This document shows positions 58,601 to 64,000 of a DNA stretch of 64,000 nucleotides, one piece after another. The DNA is taken from assembly GCA_949126835.1 (NCBI GenBank), contig OX421500.1:25429231-25493230 (forward strand), in the 5' to 3' direction. The notes below the pieces were generated by a model. The model ran no database searches, was not told the origin of the DNA, and saw only the letters and a list, made by a program, of their open reading frames with translations. A program made the position numbers and the translations under genes. Origin of the DNA: Anisus vortex. Lineage: Eukaryota > Mollusca > Gastropoda > Planorbidae. Every line of letters starts with the position of its first letter. The stretch's first letter is position 1.

Positions 58601-61600
58601 GACGTGATAGATAGTGGGGACAGACATGATAGATAGTGAGGACAGACATAATAGATAGTGAGGACAGACATGATAGATAGTGAGGACAGACATGATAGAT
58701 AGTGAGGACAGACATGATAGATAGTGAGGACAGACATGATAGATAGTGAGGACAGACATGATAGATAGTGGAGACAGACATGATAGATAGTGGAGACAGA
58801 CATGATAGATAGTGGAGACAGACATGATATGTAGTGGAGACAGACATGATAGATAGTGGAGACAGACATGATAGATAGTGGAGACAGACATGATAGATAG
58901 TGGAGACAGACATGAAAGATAGTGGAGACCGACATGATAGATAGTGGAGACAGACATGATAGATAGTGGAGACAGACAAGATAGATAGTGGAGACAGACA
59001 TGAAAGATAGTGGAGACCGGCATGATAGATAGTGGAGACAGACATGATAGATAGTGGAGACAAACATGATAGATAGTGGAGACAGACATTAAAGATAGTG
59101 GAGACCGACATGATAGATAGTAGAGACAGACATGATAGATAGTGGAGACAGACAAGATAGATAGTGGAGACAGACATGATAGATAGTGGAGACAGACATG
59201 ATTGATAGTGGAGACAGACATGATAGAAAGTAGGGACAGACATGATAGATAGTGGAAACCGACATGATAGATAGTGGAGACAGACATTATAGATAGTAGA
59301 GACAGACATGATAGATAGTGGGGACAGACATGATAGATAGTAGGGACAGACAAGATAGATAGTGGGGACAGACATGATAGATAGTAGGGACAGACATGAT
59401 AGATAGTGGAGACAGACATGATAGATAGTAGGGACAGACATGATAGATAGTAGGGACAGACATGATAGATAGTGGAGACAGACATGATAGATAGTGGAGA
59501 CAGACAAGATAGATAGTGGAGACAGACATGATAGATAGTGGAGACAAACATGATAGATAGTGGAGACAAACATGATAGATAGTGGAGACAGACATGATAG
59601 ATAGTGGAGACAAACATGATAGATAGTGGAGACAGACATGATAGATAGTGGAGACAAACATGATAGATAGTGGAGACAGACATGATAGATAGTGGAGACA
59701 GACATGATAGATAGTGGAGACCGACATGATAGATAGTGGAGACAGACATGATAGATAGTGGAGACAGACATAATAGATAGTAGGGACAGACATGATAGAT
59801 AGTAGGGACAGACAAGATAGATAGAGGAGACAGACATGATAGATAGTAGGGACAGACAAGATAGATAGTGGAGACAGACATGATAGATAGTGGAGACAGA
59901 CATGATAGATAGTGGAGACAGACATGATAGATAGTGGAGACAGACATGATAGATAGTGGAGACAGACATGATAGATAGTGGAGACAGACATGATAGATAG
60001 TAGGGACAGACATGATAGATAGTGGTGAGAGACATGATAGATTGTGGGGACAGACATGATAATTATTTTCGACTGTCGTGTTAGAAATTGAAAAAACAAT
60101 TTATAGATAGACAAATACCTAGATAGATAGATAAATAGATAGATAGATAGATAGATAGATATAGATAAATAGATAGATATAGATAGCTAGATAGATAGGT
60201 AGATAGATAGATAGATAGATAGATATAGATAAATAGATATAGATAGATAGATAGATAGATAGATAGATTGATAGATAGATAGATAGATAGATAGATATAG
60301 ATAAATAGATAGATATAGATAGATAGATAGATACATAGATTTATACCTGTAAATGCTAGGGCAATGAGCCAGATAATGGATGAATTGAATGGCCTCATTT
60401 TAATCAAAATCATTAATGTCACCAAGTTGCCAGGAATTCCTGTAGCATAAGCAATATATGTGCCGTAGGCAACAAAATAATCAGTAGCTGTGGAATATTA
60501 AGAAGTTGTAAACGTTTTAATTAAACATACTAAATGTTAATCTATTCTATTGTGTTTATGGTATACATTGTACAGAAGCAATGATTAAACCAATTATTGG
60601 AACATCAGTTGCCAATCATTGTGATTGCATGTATTTATTATGCACTTATGATGTCACACTTGTAAATTTAAACAGAATTGTAGAGGCGAGCTTTAAGCTG
60701 TAGTTTGGAGCTGTGGATCAAACTAAATTTAACCGGAGAAAATTCTCGATGCTCCATGCTCTAAAAATTCAATATAAATGTAAAATTATATTAATCTTAT
60801 AAATTGTATAAAACTATTTTAAAAGATAAAAGATTCAAGATATTTAATAAAGTGCCGTATTGTCGCTCGCCGATGGCTTTCAAGACCCGGCGTATTTTTA
60901 ATTATTTCTTTGCAGGCGAAATTCTATTTTTCAACTGAATATACATATTTTCATTCTAATTTTGGACCTTAGAGCACATCTGAAGTTAACACACTTGGAC
61001 CAGATTAAAGCTGTAGCTAATAAACTTAGACTAGAGTAAAGCTGCAGCAATTAGCTTTACTCTAGTCAAAATTTGTTATCACCAGCTTCACTATAGTTTA
61101 CAGTGTTTTTTTTGTGTTAGGGATCTTAACTTTGTGATACATATTGATACAGTATGAACTGTTTGTAGTCTATATAAACTTAGAGACCTACTTTTTAAAA
61201 TATAATTTTTTAGCGGGTCTATATCAACTATATCCATATTTTGATCCATATTTGCAAAATAGTAACTGTTCGATGCCAGAAATGAAACTTTTCGAATAAC
61301 AATTTTTGAAGAAGAGTTTGTATTTTATATAGGTTTAAAGGTTTAAAAGGGAAATTATCTTCAATTACTGCACAATACTATACCATCTTTATTTCAGTAG
61401 TATCATTTAACTAAAAGACATTTTATTTAATTTTCATAAAAATGTTACATTTAGATAATTGTCACTAAAGCTTCAGTGAATCGAATAATTCACATATTGA
61501 ATAAGCCTTGTGGAAATGTTAGAACTCACCAATCATAAAAGGGTCGCAGAAAGGAACACTCCAAGGGTAGCATTGTGTTGTGGTTTCCAGAACTGAAGAC

Positions 61601-63051
61601 AGAGTTGTTGTACTTTCATCTAAAATAATAATTTGGAGAAGATAATTAATTCGTGAATACTTATTAAAATCATAGTAATGCAAGAATTATAATATGTAAT
61701 TACATTGTAAACAGCCTTTAATTTCTAACACTTGTAGTGCAGTGGAAAAATATTACTGAAATGTGTTTATGTTGCGTAAAACTATAATTTATAAGACGAT
61801 GCCATAGTATTTAAACTAAAACGATATTACAGGCTTTTGTTGTTTAAAAATGTAATTACTACTAAGGTGTAAATATATATTTTATAACAGGTTACTGCAG
61901 ATTTATTTTATTTTTTAGCTTGTATTTGGTAGTGAAGACACAGCTTGGTATTGTGTTGGCCATACAATCTCTCTGTATTGTAGGAAAGGTCTCAATTCAA
62001 ACACAAACACCAATAGGTAAGAACAAATATTGTAATAGAGAACAGACATTTGTTTTTAAAATTCCTAACAAGAAAGAAATTATTGTTGTTTTAATCATGT
62101 ATATTAACTTCGCAAAACTGTCTTTGTATCTGTCTGTGTCTGTCCGCGAAATCTTCGTAGAGCTAACTGACCTGCTTTCCATCATTCTATTGAGCCAAAA
62201 TCTGACACTTAGACATTAAATAGATGACAACACATTCTATCAAAATTTCAAATATATAAATATTATAAATAGAGCAACAGGAACTTTGGTCTCATGGAAT
62301 TGAAAATTAAAAACACAGGGGACAATATAAAGTTTATTTCTAATGAATGGAAGGAAAAAGAAATTTAACTAGACTTATAATGAAGAGATTCTACAAACCA
62401 AAGTGTTTTGGGAAACTTTACAGGGTTATAATCCAAAGATTCTTTTAAAATAAATTTTACTACTTTCTTTATTAAAAGAAAATCAAAGAACGATAATCCA
62501 AGAGTTTTTTTTTAATTCTTATAAAATTTTGGCTATCTTTTTGTATTAGCTATTGCATGTTTTAGGCTTACGTTTGCTATTTCTATAATCGGATTTAACT
62601 ACGGCTAGTCTGCACTCAACTCTTATGCTTGATTGAGAACTGCAGATAGCAAATCAGGCAGTACCACAAATGGGCGTGGCCATTCTTCGGTGTTAGCCCC
62701 TAGTGCCGGCTGGGCAATGTTGCCAACTGTGTCAAATTTAAATTTATTAAAAGGCTAAGCGTATCATGCCAAATTGAAGGGCCTAGATGTCAAAACAACC
62801 TAAGGCGCCGCTTCAAAAGTATCAATAACAAATATTCAATTAGTGTATGATTCTGAAATGAAAGCATTAAAAATGTGTAGCTCTAAACAATGTGTGTACA
62901 AATGTGTGTTGAAACGTGTTTAAAACGATAAAACCTACAATCTTGTGGATTGATCCATAAACAAAAAGCAGTAAATTCCTTTCAGCTAATAACAAATTTA
63001 ATAAATGACCTACTTACCAAAGTGTATGAACAAATGATCTGTAGAATTCAT
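40397..63051 (-). CDS. Class A (rhodopsin-like) GPCR, seven coding exons, 336 aa
   Basis: This is a spliced minus-strand gene: join of 63051-63018, 61619-61530, 60487-60347, 43601-43380, 42238-42115, 41128-40966 and 40633-40397. All introns are GT-AG and every split codon closes (D, A, D, L, L). The protein should be a plasma-membrane receptor signalling through G proteins; the ligand is unknown. Features: a short N-terminus with an NST glycosylation site at residue 2; TM1 with GIPGN (N62); the KMRPFNSS loop; TM2 with D89; Cys118 at the start of TM3; ERF (142-144) in place of DRY; Cys192 in the second extracellular loop; TM5 Pro219; a basic third inner loop; TM6 Pro276 without the usual Trp; TM7 NFFLY (315-319) in place of NPxxY; and a short tail after HKFR. 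The style matches lineage-expanded molluscan chemosensory/FMRFamide-receptor-like GPCRs (inference). Introns 3 and 5 carry minisatellites. Confidence 0.88.
40966..41128 (-). CDS. GPCR exon 6 (TM5 and third inner loop, residues 204-258)
   Basis: The 163-bp exon has donor A|GTAAGTA, phase 0. The chosen acceptor is TTAACCAG with a TACTAA branch-like sequence about 20 bp upstream. It encodes VYESYIQTTI, TM5 with Pro219 (LVLLPFFLLAVLNGLIV), and a strongly basic loop (RKLQKAM...KEKRKQQRQ). An alternative acceptor ending at 41219, inside the last 44-bp repeat unit, is also in frame and would add 30 residues to loop 2. Confidence 0.78.
41217..41947. repeat. 44-bp minisatellite in GPCR intron 5 (about 16.6 copies)
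   Basis: Units start ctgtcaatcaaagattaaag and continue aactgccaatcacatattaattca. They are spaced exactly 44 bp apart from 41219 to 41923 with no indels. Variants are caatc/cagtc, gccaatc/gccattc and cacatatt/cacagatt. The array ends about 90 bp before exon 6 in the direction of transcription. On the transcribed (minus) strand each unit holds TTCTTTAATCTTTGATTGACAG-type sequence resembling a 3' splice site. Confidence 0.95.
42115..42238 (-). CDS. GPCR exon 5 (TM4 and part of loop 2, residues 163-203)
   Basis: The 124-bp exon has acceptor TATTCCAG and donor T|GTAAGTT, phase 2. It encodes TM4 (LGVTICLTICLGMSMYIP) and the start of extracellular loop 2 with Cys192 (RVNGFRACVLRAKYSYLWG), the likely disulfide partner of Cys118. 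TM4 lacks the usual conserved tryptophan. The C+TA junction codon is Leu. Confidence 0.8.
42305..42530 (+). mobile_element. tRNA-derived SINE-like element in GPCR intron 4
   Basis: A box A-like TGGTCTAGTGG at 42313-42323 starts a composite sequence. It continues with gcagctggtttgc, a diverged box B region, then gggcgttgtgctggccacac and ccatggccacagaaactgg. This order resembles abundant gastropod SINEs (recollection, not a search). It lies opposite to the gene. An 80-codon minus-strand frame across it (42423-42181) is a by-product. Confidence 0.55.
43200..43342 (+). mobile_element. Possible LINE/SINE 3' tail in GPCR intron 4
   Basis: The segment ends gggatatgcgctatataagc followed by a (TTTA)n-like tail at 43321-43340. 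The gcgctatataa motif before a short A+T repeat is typical of the 3' end of several metazoan LINE/SINE families. No coding remains, and the left boundary is not defined. Confidence 0.4.
43380..43601 (-). CDS. GPCR exon 4 (rest of TM2, loop 1, TM3, residues 89-162)
   Basis: The 222-bp exon has acceptor TTGTTCAACAG and donor C|GTAAGTA. It completes TM2 (D-LLNLVIRFAY) and carries SWEDWFCR with Cys118, the TM3 segment (NFTSYLYVVGL), the ERF triplet and the second inner loop (FPLKMNQWCTVKRS). The 22-bp minisatellite ends only about 40 bp upstream of this acceptor. Confidence 0.9.
43640..60061. repeat. 22-bp minisatellite filling GPCR intron 3 (about 746 copies)
   Basis: On the plus strand the unit is gatagatagt followed by gaggacagacat, with common variants gtggggac, gtggagac and gtgaagac. 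The register is almost perfect over 16.4 kb; one 1-bp deletion lies near 52871. The unit has no stop codon in any minus-strand frame. Because 22 is 1 modulo 3, all three frames give the same 22-residue peptide repeat, producing overlapping frames of up to 1348 codons. Higher-order blocks are evident: the segment near 46308 recurs at 49454 and 55085, and a 1210-bp block is tandemly duplicated near 49600-51990. Confidence 0.97.
60119..60340. repeat. GATA microsatellite
   Basis: An imperfect (gata)n tract with gatata, taaa and gattga interruptions lies between the exon 3 donor and the 22-bp array. The 22-bp unit itself contains gatagata, so the array may have grown from this microsatellite (inference). 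Confidence 0.93.
60347..60487 (-). CDS. GPCR exon 3 (TM1 and first half of TM2, residues 42-88)
   Basis: The 141-bp exon has acceptor TTCCACAG and donor G|GTATAAA. It encodes TM1 with the conserved Asn in GIPGN, the first inner loop KMRPFNSS, and the start of TM2, IIWLIALAFT. It ends one base into the conserved Asp codon of TM2. The donor lies only about 10 bp from a GATA microsatellite. Confidence 0.9.
61029..61067. repeat. Perfect 15-bp inverted repeat in GPCR intron 2
   Basis: GACTAGAGTAAAGCT at 61029-61043 is exactly complementary in inverted order to 61053-61067, with a 9-nt loop. Pairing extends weakly outward past a mismatch. The stem is short for a microRNA precursor. It may be a small palindrome left by a mobile element, or chance. 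Confidence 0.8.
61530..61619 (-). CDS. GPCR exon 2 (extracellular N-terminus, residues 12-41)
   Basis: The 90-bp exon has acceptor TTTTAG and donor G|GTGAGTT. It encodes a Ser/Thr-rich stretch (ESTTTLSSVLETTT), then QCYPWSVPFCDPFMI with two cysteines. These could pair with each other or with extracellular loops. No signal peptide is evident, which is usual for class A receptors. Confidence 0.82.
61620..63017 (-). other. GPCR intron 1
   Basis: 1398 bp between exon 1 and exon 2. A forward 99-codon frame at 61920-62219 shows no recognised domain and spans a tctgtctgtgtctgtccgcg stretch of mobile-element style, so it is not called as a gene. No RNA gene was seen. Confidence 0.7.
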
Positions 63052-63056
63052 ATTGC
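63018..63056 (-). CDS. GPCR exon 1 (start codon, residues 1-11 plus 1 nt)
   Basis: The ATG is at 63051-63049 and encodes MNSTDHLFIHF. The donor is G|GTAAGTA, phase 1. Five bases before the ATG there is an acceptor-like TTTCTACTTAG, so the exon may start at 63056 after a 5'-UTR intron. The start is chosen because it opens the only frame that joins exon 2 cleanly (G+AT = Asp). A longer upstream leader is possible. Confidence 0.72.
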
Positions 63057-63111
63057 CTAAGTAGAAATGAAGATATATACATTATTAACAAACAAATCAG
63101 TAGCGTACTAG

Positions 63112-63565
63112 CGATAGAGACAAGAAACAAGTACTAATGTGCTATAGAGAACCAATTTATTATTTGGCTGCAAAGAATGGACAATAAAAAAAAAATCATT
63201 TTTGGTAAGTGCAGAGATGTGGCTTATTAGAAGAATGCAGTAAGTGGCATTGGTAGAGAAAAGATCTAATGTGGAGGTGCTCAAAAGGGCAGATACTAAG
63301 AGAGAATTAATTGTAAAGACCATGAAGAGGTAATCAACATTAATAGGTCAGATAATAAGAAAAGAAAACATCAAAAGCATAATAACTCGAAGGCAAGTGG
63401 AAAGTGATGCAGAGGAAGTTAGAGAAGGAAGATATGAGATAATCTAACGGAATTGCATAGCATAAACAACAGAAATGCTAGAGTTTGCCAGAAGAAATCA
63501 TACGTGGAAAGACATGATCGATTACGCTAACCGGCATGGCACCTTATGATGATGATGATGATGCT
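63112..63565 (+). mobile_element. Decayed LINE 3' end (reverse transcriptase C-terminus)
   Basis: Conceptual translation with frameshifts and stops shows the typical C-terminal region of LINE reverse transcriptases. In order: NLLFGCKEWTIKKK; then AEMWLIRRMQ; NVEVLKRADTKRELIVKTMK; GQIIRKENIKSI; and FARRNHTWKDMIDYANRHGT before a TGA. A (GAT)n tail at about 63547-63562 marks the 3' end. It is 5'-truncated, with at least three in-frame stops, so it is inactive. The tail style suggests an RTE-like clade, but this is uncertain. It lies just upstream of receptor exon 1. Confidence 0.75.
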
Positions 63566-64000
63566 GACGAAAATATTAAGTATATTAAGTATCTTATTCA
63601 ACTTATGTGTGGTAGATTTTATTTTAATTTGTTTGCAGAAGTAGATTTATTTCTTTCTCTGAAAAAAATAATTTATTTTGTGAAAGGCGTGAATGCTTAC
63701 GTTGAAGTATACAACTATTTATTTTTTAACGTTTGATTACTTTGAAAACAAGAAGAGAAAATAAATGGTCTCCAATTATATGCCTATTAGTACAAGAAAC
63801 TTTGGACATAAAAGGATTATATTGTTGTTTTTGCTTTTCAAAAGACAAAAATCTTATAAATCTTTACATTTAAAACAATCCTTTCTTTTTATGTACATAA
63901 ACGTCCTAATTATGTCTAAATGTTGATATTAAATGCTGACATCCAATACATAATATTGTGAATTAAAATGAAACTTCACATTGATTAAAGCAGTTCCATA
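63566..64000. other. Right flank, no gene recognised
   Basis: A+T-rich sequence. A 66-codon frame that starts in the LINE tail (63536-63736) is not considered coding. The receptor promoter may lie here or beyond the window, but no motif decides it. Confidence 0.5.

Noticed and set aside
61920..62219. 99-codon forward frame in GPCR intron 1
   Set aside because: No recognisable domain; it spans low-complexity, mobile-element-like sequence opposite to the gene.
63108..63323. 71-codon minus-strand frame and the 66-codon forward frame at 63536-63736
   Set aside because: The first is antisense to the LINE remnant; the second starts in its (GAT)n tail. Neither has a coding signature.

Overview
This is eukaryotic DNA, most likely from a gastropod mollusc. 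The evidence is one spliced class A G-protein-coupled receptor (GPCR) gene of a type common in snail chemosensory/peptide-receptor expansions, a tRNA-derived SINE resembling gastropod SINEs, and a LINE remnant. The species call is inference from sequence style; no database search was possible. Tandem repeats occupy about 85% of the window, and there is no sign of bacterial genes, operons or CRISPR.

Layout. 1-36568: one satellite array whose unit is first 52 bp (1 to about 2598), then mainly 64 bp with many 60-bp variants, arranged in kilobase-scale higher-order blocks. It is interrupted at 29824-30446 by a 623-bp TG...CA element (a probable solo LTR) flanked by a 4-bp target duplication. 36569-37120: unique DNA. 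37121-38564: a 13-bp A+T-only minisatellite. 38565-40396: unique A+T-rich DNA with a (TA)n tract, a perfect CRE palindrome and a possible poly(A) signal for the receptor gene. 40397-63056: the receptor gene on the minus strand. 63057-64000: flank with the 3' end of a decayed LINE.

The gene was found by joining minus-strand exons with matching splice phases. Seven coding exons (63051-63018, 61619-61530, 60487-60347, 43601-43380, 42238-42115, 41128-40966, 40633-40397) give a 336-residue seven-transmembrane protein. Every junction has GT donors and AG acceptors, and all split codons are compatible. Intron 3 is 16.7 kb and is almost wholly a 22-bp minisatellite (about 746 copies) inserted between the two halves of TM2. 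Intron 5 holds an indel-free 44-bp minisatellite (about 16.6 copies). The long reading frames inside the 22-bp and 13-bp arrays (up to 1348 codons) are artefacts of stop-free repeat units, not genes.

The most interesting points are how the intronic arrays may interact with splicing. The 22-bp array is pyrimidine-rich and nearly AG-free on the transcribed strand, right up to the exon 4 acceptor. The 44-bp array repeats a 3'-splice-site-like motif in front of exon 6. Other points are the higher-order structure of both large arrays and the clean LTR insertion in the satellite.
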